A DNA stretch of 52,483 nucleotides. It comes from Bacillota bacterium. GTDB lineage: Bacteria; Bacillota; Clostridia; Oscillospirales; Ruminococcaceae. The stretch covers positions 1-52,483 of the forward strand of contig JAEZQD010000060.1 in assembly GCA_023413185.1 (NCBI GenBank), given 5' to 3'. Below are positions 44,332 to 51,962 of the stretch, one piece after another. The stretch's first letter is position 1, and each line of letters begins with the position of its first letter. The position numbers and the translations under genes were made by a program. The notes beneath the pieces were generated by a model. It saw only the letters and a list, made by a program, of their open reading frames with translations. It was not told the origin of the DNA and did no database searches.

Positions 44332-44796
44332 ATGAACGGCGTATCCAGGCTTACCGTAACCGACGATGTCGCGCTTATCACCATAAACAGAGCTCCTGCA
44401 AGTGCCGCTCTGCTGGCAAAGATACTGACCGAGTTTTCGGATGCGGGCATCAATATCGACATGATCTCTCATGCAGCACCCCAGGGTGAGTACACCTCTC
44501 TCTCCTTCTCAATCCTCGGTGCAGACCTCGTAAAGGCACTGAACCTTACCGCTAAAATATCTGAGACGATGCCCACCATTAAGCCGCTTGTCAGCAGCGG
44601 GAACTGCCAGATACAGCTGTTCGGTGCGGAGATGGAGACGACGCCCGGTGTAGCCGCACGCGCAATGCGCGCCATAGCATCGGCAAACGTTGATATTACC
44701 ATCATAACCACAAGCGCGGTGGATATCTCCGTGTTGGTGTCCGATGCACACAAAGAGGATGCGCTCGCGGCGTTAAAGGTGGAGTTTGCGGTGTAA
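44332..44796 (+). CDS. standalone double-ACT protein (aspartokinase regulatory-like)
   Basis: The 154-aa protein consists of two ACT domains (about 5-75 and 85-154; GVAARAMRAIASANVDITIITTSAVDISVLV) similar in layout to the C-terminal regulatory part of LysC, without any kinase domain. It is the last gene of the lysine-riboswitch operon. It may be a separate regulatory subunit for an aspartokinase encoded elsewhere, as LysC beta subunits are, but here from its own gene rather than an internal start. GGAAAGGAC lies upstream. The kinase partner is not in this window. Confidence 0.82.
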   Translation: MNGVSRLTVTDDVALITINRAPASAALLAKILTEFSDAGINIDMISHAAPQGEYTSLSFSILGADLVKALNLTAKISETMPTIKPLVSSGNCQIQLFGAEMETTPGVAARAMRAIASANVDITIITTSAVDISVLVSDAHKEDALAALKVEFAV

Positions 44797-44883
44797 ATTT
44801 ACTACTCAAGCCTCGTATGTAATCGAGTGAGGATATAATAGCAAGCCGCAAACAAACATTTGCAGCTAATGTTACAGTACAAA

Positions 44884-44919
44884 ACGGATATGTACTCACA
44901 AGGTACACATCCGTTTTTT
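44884..44919. terminator. bidirectional terminator ending the asd operon
   Basis: ACGGATATGTAC (44884-44895) pairs with GTACACATCCGT (44903-44914) with one mismatch, followed by six T. It lies between the ACT gene and the converging ABC-F gene. Confidence 0.85.
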
Positions 44920-44933
44920 GTTGCGTTTTCATA

Positions 44934-46850
44934 TTATTCGGCGAGTTCAGCCCATTCATCCATATGCTCCGACAGAGCCGCGCGCCGTTTTTCGAGCTGC
45001 GCGCAGATCTCCTGCGAGCGCTTGTAGTCGCTGTATACCTCCTCGCTTGTGAGGTCAAGCTCGAGCGCGCTGATTTCTTGTTCGCAGGTTTCAATTAAGC
45101 CTTCCAGCTCGCGAATACGCGCTTTGCGCTTTGCCTCGGTACTTTTTTGCTCTTTGCTTTTATAGTACCCGTCGTGCTTTGTGGGGATTTGCTTTGCCAT
45201 TGCGGTCTGCTGTGCGGCGACCTGCTCCTTTTCCCGGGTAATTTCGTCCATGTAAAAATCGAAATTACCCTGATAGACCTTAACACCATCCGCAAACAAT
45301 TCTACAATCTTAGTCGGTACACGGTTAAGCAAATAGCGGTCGTGCGACACAAACAGCAGCGTGCCTTCGTAGGAGAGCAGAGCCTTTTCCAAGTCTTCCT
45401 TGGCGTTTAGATCCAGATGATTCGTAGGCTCATCCAGGATTAATACATTGGTTTTGGTCTGTGCTAAAATAGCAAACGAGAGCTTTGCGCGCTCCCCGCC
45501 GCTTAATACACGCACCGGTTTATATACATGTTCCCCTGTAAGCAGAACCCTGCCGAGTGCCGTGCGCATCTCGTACTCGGTGCGGGTAGAAAAACGATCC
45601 CACAATTCATCAAGTGCGGTTTTGTCGTGGTTTAGGTTTGCGTTTTCCTGCTCGTAGTAGCCGATTACCGCGTTTTGTCCCCAGCGATAGCTGCCGCCAC
45701 TAATGGGAAGCAGCTCCTGAACAGCTTTGAGGAGGGAGGATTTTCCCACCCCGTTTGCGCCAATTAAAGCAACGCGCTCACCCCGTTTGATACTGAGCGA
45801 CACGTCATGGAACAACTGCTTTTTCGTTTCTCCTTCGCCGACACAAAGCGAAAGATTATCTAGCTCCAGCAGGTCTTTATAGGGTGGACGATCCGCCTCA
45901 AAGCGCAGGGTCATGTGCTTCTCATAGACCGTGGGTTTCTCTATCACCTCAATCTTTTCCAGCGTCTTAAGACGCCCCTTTGCACTGTTTGAGGTGGAGG
46001 CGCGCGCCATATTTCGGTCGATGTAGTCCTGCAAAGAGGCAATCTGCTTTTGCTGCTGCTCGTATTCCTTATGCTGCCGTTCAAATCGCTCCTGCTTCAG
46101 CATCAGGTATTTTGAATAGTTGCCCGGATAGGCAGTCAACGTGTTCCATTCCAGCTCCCAGATCTCAGAGACAACCTTATCCAGAAAATAGCGGTCATGC
46201 GACACGACAATAATCGCACCGCTGTAGTCGGTCAGGTACTGCTCCAGCCACATCAAGGTTTTAAAGTCCAGATGATTGGTGGGCTCGTCGAGAATCAGCA
46301 GCTGCGGTTCTTCCAGCAGAAGACGCGCCATCGCAAGACGGGTCTTCTCTCCGCCGCTCAGTGAGGCAATCGCGGTATCGGGTGCGGTTTGACCAAAGCC
46401 CATACCGTTTAAGATGGTCTTAATCTTTACATCAATGAGGTATCCCTCACCGTGCTCGAACACCGTTTGCTTTTTTGCGTATTCGGCAGAAACGGCTTGC
46501 AGTCGCTTTGCATCGCTGCCGCAGAGCTCCAACTCTTTTTCAAGCGCGCGCATCTCGTTTTGCAGGCTTAAAAGCGGCTCAAAGACGCTCAGCATCTCGT
46601 CGTACAAGGTACTGTTACGGTCAAGACCGCTGTTCTGCTCCAAGAATCCGATGGAAAGACCACCAGACCGCATCACCGTGCCGCTATCCGGTTCGAGCTT
46701 GCCGGTGATGATGTTAAGCATCGTGGATTTTCCCGCGCCGTTTGCGCCGATGAGTCCAATACGGTCTGTGTTCTCCACCGTCACGTTGATATCGGAAAGC
46801 ACCTTTTTATCAAGAAAGCCCTTATGCAAGGATTGAATATGTAATAGCAT
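44934..46850 (-). CDS. ABC-F family ATPase
   Basis: The 638-aa protein has two ABC domains (Walker A GANGAGKS at 35-42 and GANGVGKS near 355; LSGGEKTRLAMARLLLEEPQLLILDEPTNHLD and a second LSGGERAKLS), a linker and a charged C-terminal coiled coil. It has no membrane part, so it acts at ribosomes (translation factor or antibiotic protection) rather than in transport. It lies 53 bp downstream of a DUF6873-like gene on the same strand. Confidence 0.92.
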   Translation of the reverse strand: MLLHIQSLHKGFLDKKVLSDINVTVENTDRIGLIGANGAGKSTMLNIITGKLEPDSGTVMRSGGLSIGFLEQNSGLDRNSTLYDEMLSVFEPLLSLQNEMRALEKELELCGSDAKRLQAVSAEYAKKQTVFEHGEGYLIDVKIKTILNGMGFGQTAPDTAIASLSGGEKTRLAMARLLLEEPQLLILDEPTNHLDFKTLMWLEQYLTDYSGAIIVVSHDRYFLDKVVSEIWELEWNTLTAYPGNYSKYLMLKQERFERQHKEYEQQQKQIASLQDYIDRNMARASTSNSAKGRLKTLEKIEVIEKPTVYEKHMTLRFEADRPPYKDLLELDNLSLCVGEGETKKQLFHDVSLSIKRGERVALIGANGVGKSSLLKAVQELLPISGGSYRWGQNAVIGYYEQENANLNHDKTALDELWDRFSTRTEYEMRTALGRVLLTGEHVYKPVRVLSGGERAKLSFAILAQTKTNVLILDEPTNHLDLNAKEDLEKALLSYEGTLLFVSHDRYLLNRVPTKIVELFADGVKVYQGNFDFYMDEITREKEQVAAQQTAMAKQIPTKHDGYYKSKEQKSTEAKRKARIRELEGLIETCEQEISALELDLTSEEVYSDYKRSQEICAQLEKRRAALSEHMDEWAELAE

Positions 46851-46903
46851 CTGTCGTTTGCTCCTCTTTGTTGTATCGCATAGAATACAACGATGGATTG
46901 TGT

Positions 46904-47647
46904 TTACTCACATAGCAGTGGTATAAAACCACCGATATCAGTAAGTGCATCCTCTGTTAAGCTTATGTACTTTACATGGTGTTTCGCGAGGAAATCGATT
47001 ATTTTTTGCCCGTCCGGGTGGTTCTCCGGCGCGCCGGTAAACGCAAGCGTATTCTGGTCTATTAGTCCGCAGCACCCGCCGATAAAGCCGTAAGGATATC
47101 CGGGTAAGCGGATATGCCCGGGGCTTATCTTTAATACATCCATCCCCTGCTTTAAGCAAATCGATGAGATGGATGGGTCTGCTGTGATGACCGCGTTGTC
47201 ATTAACCACACACACCGAGCAGCGCGCGTACCCCTGTGCGCAACGCAATACCTCTAGCTCATTGTCATTGCAATACCGGATAATCTCAGGCGCTGTGTGC
47301 TTGCCGCATATAAGTTTATTCGCGATACGCAGCGCATTGAGTGCACAATCGAAGGGATATGTAGCGCCCAAGGGCGTGCCGATTGTCGCAACCTCAAAAC
47401 CCAACCCCGACAACGCCAAGGTTTCTTTTACCGCAAGGCTGTGCAGCAGCAGCCGAGAGCCTCCCAGGTGGCATAACAGCATATCGGCGTGATCCTGCAC
47501 GGGCGTCGGGAGAGTCAGGCAGGCGGAAAGTGTAATACAGCAGATGCCAAGGCGTTGCAGCGCATCGATAAACCGCTTGTTTTGCTCACCGATGGCTACA
47601 GTCTTAACCCGCGATTCGGGAAGGTTGGGTACGTTTAGATAATGCAT
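46904..47647 (-). CDS. DUF6873-like protein
   Basis: The 247-aa protein resembles the DUF6873 group (start MHYLNVPNLPESRVKTVAIGE), with repeated GG- and Cys-containing segments (YARCSVCVVNDNAVITADPSI; GFIGGCCGLID). No membrane segment is visible. Function is unknown. It starts 6 bp after the permease stop, so it is translationally coupled to the exporter genes. I am moderately sure of the family and cannot assign a role. Confidence 0.65.
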   Translation of the reverse strand: MHYLNVPNLPESRVKTVAIGEQNKRFIDALQRLGICCITLSACLTLPTPVQDHADMLLCHLGGSRLLLHSLAVKETLALSGLGFEVATIGTPLGATYPFDCALNALRIANKLICGKHTAPEIIRYCNDNELEVLRCAQGYARCSVCVVNDNAVITADPSISSICLKQGMDVLKISPGHIRLPGYPYGFIGGCCGLIDQNTLAFTGAPENHPDGQKIIDFLAKHHVKYISLTEDALTDIGGFIPLLCE

Positions 47648-47653
47648 ATTGCC

Positions 47654-48841
47654 CTACTCGTTTCTAAGTGCATCAACCGGATGCAGCTTTGACGCTTTTA
47701 ACGCCGGATACACGCCAAATATCGTTCCGCTTACAACAGAAAACACAATGCACAATAACAGCAGCTGCACATTGACAATCGGCGCAATACCAATAATGAT
47801 AAACGCGATAAAGGATAACAGCAGCCCAATGCAGCAGCCTATAAGACTGCCAAGCAACGAGATAGAAAACGCTTCGAGCAAGAACTCACTGAGGATAACC
47901 ACATTGCGTGCCCCGATGGCCTTTTTAATGCCGATTTCTCGCGTTCTCTCGTTGACTGAAACCAGCATTACCGTCATAATGGAAAGCCCAGCCACAATCA
48001 ATGAAATGGCAGCAATCGCCGACAAAACATAAGAGATAATGTTGAGCAGGTTATTGAGCTTATCCTTTTGTTGTGCGATATTTTGGGTTTTATAGATCTT
48101 GCCGTCGCCATTGGTCTGCTCTAAACGACGTACCACCTCGCTGCCTACCGCCTCAAGGCTGGTGCCATCCTTTGCCTGTATGGCTATCTGGTCGAGGTAT
48201 GCCCTACCAGCGGCATTCTGCATTGCGGTATAAGGAATATAAACGAAGGTGGGTATATAACTGCTCAGCATAGATTGTAGCATATTGCCGCCTGAGTTTA
48301 CAACCCCGACAATGGTAAATTCCTGATCCACACCGCCCAGCCGCAGACGAATGGTTTTGCCCACGATATTGGTTCTGCGATAGGTTTGGTTAGCAAAGTT
48401 CTTATCCACAAGGCAAACGTTGTCGCCGCTGCCAACATCCGACTTACCGATTAAGCGCCCATGAAGGATTTCCAGCGCAAAAATCTGGCGTGCTCCCGCA
48501 TCAATCCCCCATACTGCGCTGTTTAGCACCAGATTCTTCGTGTATGCATTGGTGTATTCGAGCATGACGGGGATCGCCTCTTTTACATTTGCAGAGGCCT
48601 TTACCACGGCAAGATCGTCAAAGTTCAGCTTTACGCTGCTGATTCGCTTGTCCGTTTCAATCGTAAGCCCGCTGATGCCAATGGAATCGAGCTCGGTGTT
48701 TATCGCCGATTTTCCCATGTCGGAGATTGCGCCGATGATGATTACCGAGCATACACCAATGGCAATGCCGATGATGGTTAATATGGTTCGAAAGCGGTTG
48801 CAAAACAGGTTCTTGAGCGCATATTTTAGGTAATCACTCAT
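47654..48841 (-). CDS. FtsX/MacB-type ABC transporter permease
   Basis: The 395-aa protein has an N-terminal helix (NRFRTILTIIGIAIGVCSVIIIG), a long extracellular MacB-PCD domain (about 40-270) and three C-terminal helices, ending in PALKASKLHPVDALRNE. This is the MacB permease layout without the ATPase domain. A partner ATPase would be expected nearby, but none lies between it and the adaptor gene (23-bp gap). It probably exports peptides or other molecules with the adaptor. Confidence 0.88.
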   Translation of the reverse strand: MSDYLKYALKNLFCNRFRTILTIIGIAIGVCSVIIIGAISDMGKSAINTELDSIGISGLTIETDKRISSVKLNFDDLAVVKASANVKEAIPVMLEYTNAYTKNLVLNSAVWGIDAGARQIFALEILHGRLIGKSDVGSGDNVCLVDKNFANQTYRRTNIVGKTIRLRLGGVDQEFTIVGVVNSGGNMLQSMLSSYIPTFVYIPYTAMQNAAGRAYLDQIAIQAKDGTSLEAVGSEVVRRLEQTNGDGKIYKTQNIAQQKDKLNNLLNIISYVLSAIAAISLIVAGLSIMTVMLVSVNERTREIGIKKAIGARNVVILSEFLLEAFSISLLGSLIGCCIGLLLSFIAFIIIGIAPIVNVQLLLLCIVFSVVSGTIFGVYPALKASKLHPVDALRNE

Positions 48842-48864
48842 CTGTTACCGTTACCCTCCCTCTA

Positions 48865-49899
48865 TTATCCGGCAGAAAGCCGCACCAAACGGTCTTCTCC
48901 CTCAATTCGCTCGGGGTTTGTTACGATAACCTCTTTTTCAAGCAAGCCGCCCAAGACCTCTACCCCATAAAGAAGCTCGTTGCCCGTTCGGATTACGCGC
49001 TTGCAGGCTCTGCCGCCCGAGTATACGTATACATACTCGTTTTGGTCGTCATCCTGACAAACGACTTCATAGGGCAGAACAAATGCCTCGCGGCTTTCTT
49101 CCACCACAATCTTTGCTTTGGTTGTAAACCCGGGCTTCAACGAATCATCGGGGTTTAGAATCTTTATCACGACATCTACCGTCGCATCGCTTCCCGAGGA
49201 AAGCAGAGAACGATTTGCCGTAGGATAGATTTTTGTAACAATACCATTATAGACCATACTCTCGTTGGCTATGACCGACAAAATCACCCTTTGATCAACC
49301 GATATCTTAGAAATATTGGTTTCTGATACCGCGACCCGTGCAATCAGATGTTCGGTTTGGGCAATGGATACAATGGGCATCAGCGCCGTCGTGAGCTGAT
49401 TTTCATCTGCGTTTAGCACGGTGACAACACCGCTTACCGGCGCTTTTATGGTGTCGGGAATCGTCTGTATTGCATTCTTGTTCTTTTCATAAAAATCGAT
49501 AATGGATGAACCGCCTGAGTTTACAAAGCTGCTTAACAACTCATCAGGAATTCCTGAAATGCTTCCCCCCATAATAGCCGACACTGCAGCTGCAGAATCC
49601 ATATTGGAATACGCGGAGAGCGTCGCCTCTTTGTTTACAACCGCTAAGCGCTCCCCTTTTTCTACATAATCGCCAATCTCAACCTCGATGCGCGACAAAA
49701 CCACAGGAATATCGAGCGTTACGTCGCTTTTCTGCTCCTGCTCAATCGATCCCGAGCAGTTTAAGTATTGATTATACACGGTTTTGGTTAACTGGGTAAC
49801 ACCAACCTCCGGTATGGTGGCAAGCAATATGTCCGGAACAAATATCGTTGATAGCAATAAAATAATCGCAAGTAAAATAACTGTCACCCTTAGCTTCAT
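48865..49899 (-). CDS. HlyD/MacA-type membrane-fusion adaptor
   Basis: The 344-aa protein has an N-terminal membrane anchor (about 3-27) and periplasmic-adaptor-like halves with lipoyl-type motifs (VLSRIEVEIGDYVEKGERLAVV; IKAPVSGVVTVLNAD) and a beta-barrel (GFTTKAKIVV). In Gram-positives such proteins assist MacB-type transporters. The frame opens upstream at 49947, within the palindrome; ATG 49899 (MKLRVTVILLA) is the likely start, with GGGTGACGGG upstream. It is first in the operon. Confidence 0.85.
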   Translation of the reverse strand: MKLRVTVILLAIILLLSTIFVPDILLATIPEVGVTQLTKTVYNQYLNCSGSIEQEQKSDVTLDIPVVLSRIEVEIGDYVEKGERLAVVNKEATLSAYSNMDSAAAVSAIMGGSISGIPDELLSSFVNSGGSSIIDFYEKNKNAIQTIPDTIKAPVSGVVTVLNADENQLTTALMPIVSIAQTEHLIARVAVSETNISKISVDQRVILSVIANESMVYNGIVTKIYPTANRSLLSSGSDATVDVVIKILNPDDSLKPGFTTKAKIVVEESREAFVLPYEVVCQDDDQNEYVYVYSGGRACKRVIRTGNELLYGVEVLGGLLEKEVIVTNPERIEGEDRLVRLSAG

Positions 49900-49934
49900 A
49901 CCCGTCACCCATTCTGTCGAAACAACGACATTGT

Positions 49935-49940
49935 AGTATA
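49935..49940 (-). promoter_or_regulatory. -10 box of the exporter operon
   Basis: Minus strand TATACT (49940-49935) lies about 35 bp upstream of ATG 49899. A good -35 is not visible; its place is covered by the 22-bp palindrome. Confidence 0.5.
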
Positions 49941-49943
49941 TTT

Positions 49944-49965
49944 GCACTAAAGATTTATTTAGTGC
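49944..49965. repeat. 22-bp palindrome, copy 2 (GCACTAAA-N6-TTTAGTGC), probable operator
   Basis: It is identical in arms and spacing to 31778-31799. Lying just upstream of the -10 box, it covers the spacer and -35 region, the usual position of a repressor operator. The binding protein is not adjacent. Confidence 0.65.
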
Positions 49966-50088
49966 GTATGTATTGCGAGTCAGTCTAGCCGGGTGTTTTC
50001 AACCCTGCCTACTGATACTATTTTGGGTTAAAAATCGGATATTTATTTATTACGGATGTATTAATTTTAAAAGATGAAGCAGCATGTC

Positions 50089-50124
50089 AAAAACCGCTTA
50101 AAGCATAGTGCTTCAAGCGGTTTT
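50089..50124 (-). terminator. terminator after the PLC-like gene
   Basis: AAAACCGCTT (50090-50099) pairs with AAGCGGTTTT (50115-50124), with inner AAGCA/TGCTT. On the minus strand it ends in TTTTTGAC. The 183 bp up to the palindrome contain no gene that I can see. Confidence 0.75.
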
Positions 50125-50148
50125 CATATGATGCTTCCTTGCCTAAGA

Positions 50149-51078
50149 CTACGGTTTCATCGTACCATTGTCAAAGGAGTCCCCAAAGGTTACCTGCGTC
50201 GGAGTTTGATTTAGAATGTACGAAGCCATCCTGCCAATCAGTTCCGCCGCTTCACCCACCGAGCCGTCAAACAGTTGCTCGAAGCTTTCGGTTCGTTTTA
50301 CCTCTGGGCGGGTAAGGTTTACCCACTGGCGGTGGTCGTCATTCATTGCTGTGCTATCGTACCCCTTAACGCGAAGCATATGATACACAGCCCCCTTTTT
50401 TCGGGTGACAAAATCGACTGCCTTAGCCAGAAATCGCAGACCGCCACGGTCAATAATAAACCGAAAATAACGCCTTGCCCCGACAAAGCATAACAAAACC
50501 TCATCAATACTCAAAGGGATATCATATAGCTCGGTAAACAAAAACGCGTATAGTTTACTGATGGGACGACAGACCGAGTTGTCCTTCATGATTGCGTCGG
50601 GCATACGGAACGCTCGCACGCTGTTATGTAGCCTGCGCTCACACATCGCGCTGTCTATATCACTCTCGAGCTTATTATGAACACAATGAAGCCTTGGGCA
50701 CTGCCGCTCCGCTTCGTTTTGCCAATAGTACACAAACGGGTGACAATTCTTATCGAGCACATAATGGCAGCAAAAACCAAGGATATACGAGTAAACTGCC
50801 TTGTAACCCTTCGTGTTTTTCACGCTTACAGCATACTGCTGCAACGCAATAAACAAGCGATCAATCTCTTGACCGTGCATCACATTGCCGCAGTGTGGGA
50901 GTTTTTTATTGCCGGCCAGTATTGCAAAAAACAGAAGGTCGGGACCTTGCAGACCCCATTCAAACGCTGTGCGGTCAAGGGCGTAGCCGCAAACCGAATC
51001 GCCCTCGTTGAGCGGTTCGCTAATACCCGAAGAAAGCACGGCAGCACCAAACAAGCTGTGTGTAATATGTGCGGGCAT
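50149..51078 (-). CDS. zinc-dependent phospholipase C-like protein
   Basis: The 309-aa protein matches the Zn_dep_PLPC family: start MPAHITHSLFG, GPDLLFFA, GFCCHYVLDKNCHPFVYYW and CVHNKLESDID hold the metal ligands His, Asp and Glu. There is no signal peptide, unlike secreted clostridial phospholipase C, so it is likely intracellular and its real substrate is unknown. It follows folT by 77 bp on the same strand. Confidence 0.83.
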   Translation of the reverse strand: MPAHITHSLFGAAVLSSGISEPLNEGDSVCGYALDRTAFEWGLQGPDLLFFAILAGNKKLPHCGNVMHGQEIDRLFIALQQYAVSVKNTKGYKAVYSYILGFCCHYVLDKNCHPFVYYWQNEAERQCPRLHCVHNKLESDIDSAMCERRLHNSVRAFRMPDAIMKDNSVCRPISKLYAFLFTELYDIPLSIDEVLLCFVGARRYFRFIIDRGGLRFLAKAVDFVTRKKGAVYHMLRVKGYDSTAMNDDHRQWVNLTRPEVKRTESFEQLFDGSVGEAAELIGRMASYILNQTPTQVTFGDSFDNGTMKP

Positions 51079-51155
51079 ACGTCTTCACTCCCCCGTTATC
51101 GTTTGAGGAAAATCGGGATGCGCCTGTTTGAATTGAACAGCACGAGCCTTACAGT

Positions 51156-51710
51156 CTACTTAATTGGAATTCTTCCTTGCTTTGTCAGCTTTTCAAGCCC
51201 CTTAAGCACTGCAAACATCAAGGCAATCTCAATCGGCAGCAGAATGGCGTTTTTCAGCAGTCTTGTCGGTAGCATCGCAATGATGGGTGTCCCGTACAGT
51301 AGCTTAATCCAAATGGAGTTCAGAGCAATCTGCACAAAAAGTGAAACGGTTAGCTTTGCCAGTACGATGCGGATAAACGAACCGCCTTTTTGATACAGGA
51401 ACATACCATAGATAAAGCCCGACAAGAATCCACTGATGGTAAAACCGATAAAATACGGTCCTCCCGGGCTGATGGCGTAGCCGATTAGATCGGCGGCTAT
51501 ACCCACCAGTCCCCCAACGACGGGACCATAAAGGGCACTGACAATCGAAAGCGGGAGAAAGCCAAAAGAAATCTTTAGAAACTCGGTGGGTCTGAATGTG
51601 TAAAAGCTAAGTACAATAATCACTGCCGTCATCATGGCTGCAACAGCGATTGCCGATACGTTTTTCAGGTTCTTGGCAGAGCTTACAATTGACTTAATAA
51701 GACTATTCAA
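51156..51710 (-). CDS. folT: folate ECF transporter S component
   Basis: The 184-aa membrane protein has about six helices and the FolT pattern (FRPTEFLKISFGFLPLSIVSALYGPVVGGLVGIAADLIGY; PGGPYFIGFTISGFLSGFIYGMFLY). As an ECF S component it binds folate and needs EcfA/A'/T encoded elsewhere. The start is TTG 51710, seven bases after AGGAGG (51718-51723). Its upstream THF riboswitch confirms the folate link. Confidence 0.93.
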   Translation of the reverse strand: MNSLIKSIVSSAKNLKNVSAIAVAAMMTAVIIVLSFYTFRPTEFLKISFGFLPLSIVSALYGPVVGGLVGIAADLIGYAISPGGPYFIGFTISGFLSGFIYGMFLYQKGGSFIRIVLAKLTVSLFVQIALNSIWIKLLYGTPIIAMLPTRLLKNAILLPIEIALMFAVLKGLEKLTKQGRIPIK

Positions 51711-51717
51711 AAAAATA

Positions 51718-51763
51718 CCTCCTATAAAATAGCAAAAAGTAAAGATTTGCTACATATAGGAGG
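51718..51763 (-). promoter_or_regulatory. Shine-Dalgarno sequestering hairpin of folT
   Basis: On the minus strand CCTCCTATA (51763-51755) is perfectly complementary to TATAGGAGG (51726-51718), which holds the folT ribosome binding site. Inside, GTAGCAAA and TTTTGCTA extend the stem. Confidence 0.8.
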
Positions 51764-51789
51764 CAATAGATATACAAATGCCCGTAATG

Positions 51790-51889
51790 TAGCAGCGGGA
51801 TGCGAAAACTGTACCGCAAGTCAAAACTTTTCGTCCATGGGCAACTCCCCGTCCACATGGCACTTTACGCACAGTTTTCTACTCTGCTA
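51790..51889 (-). promoter_or_regulatory. tetrahydrofolate riboswitch
   Basis: The aptamer on the minus strand has GCAGAGTAG, GTGCGTAAAGTGCC, ACGAAAAGT, CTTGCGG and GCATCCCGCTGC, in the order of known THF riboswitches. P1 is TAGCAG (51889-51884) with CTGCTA (51795-51790). It controls folT. Confidence 0.87.
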
Positions 51890-51907
51890 TAAAATCTTTC
51901 TGCTGAT

Positions 51908-51936
51908 ACTATAGCACACCTACCCCGTCAATTCAA
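51908..51936 (-). promoter_or_regulatory. promoter of the folT riboswitch unit
   Basis: Minus strand TTGAAT (51936-51931), 17-bp spacer, TATAGT (51913-51908). Transcription would begin just before the THF aptamer. Confidence 0.7.
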
Positions 51937-51962
51937 CGGCAAAGTACATGATTTTATGTGTA

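Noticed and set aside
44934..46850. The ABC-F protein as the ATPase of the upstream MacB-type permease
   Set aside because: It has two fused ABC domains with a linker, and a C-terminal coiled coil typical of ribosome-acting ABC-F proteins, not the single-domain MacB/LolD-type ATPase.
50149..51078. Secreted toxin-like phospholipase C
   Set aside because: The family motifs are present, but no signal peptide is visible and the product is of the small intracellular-looking Zn_dep_PLPC type.
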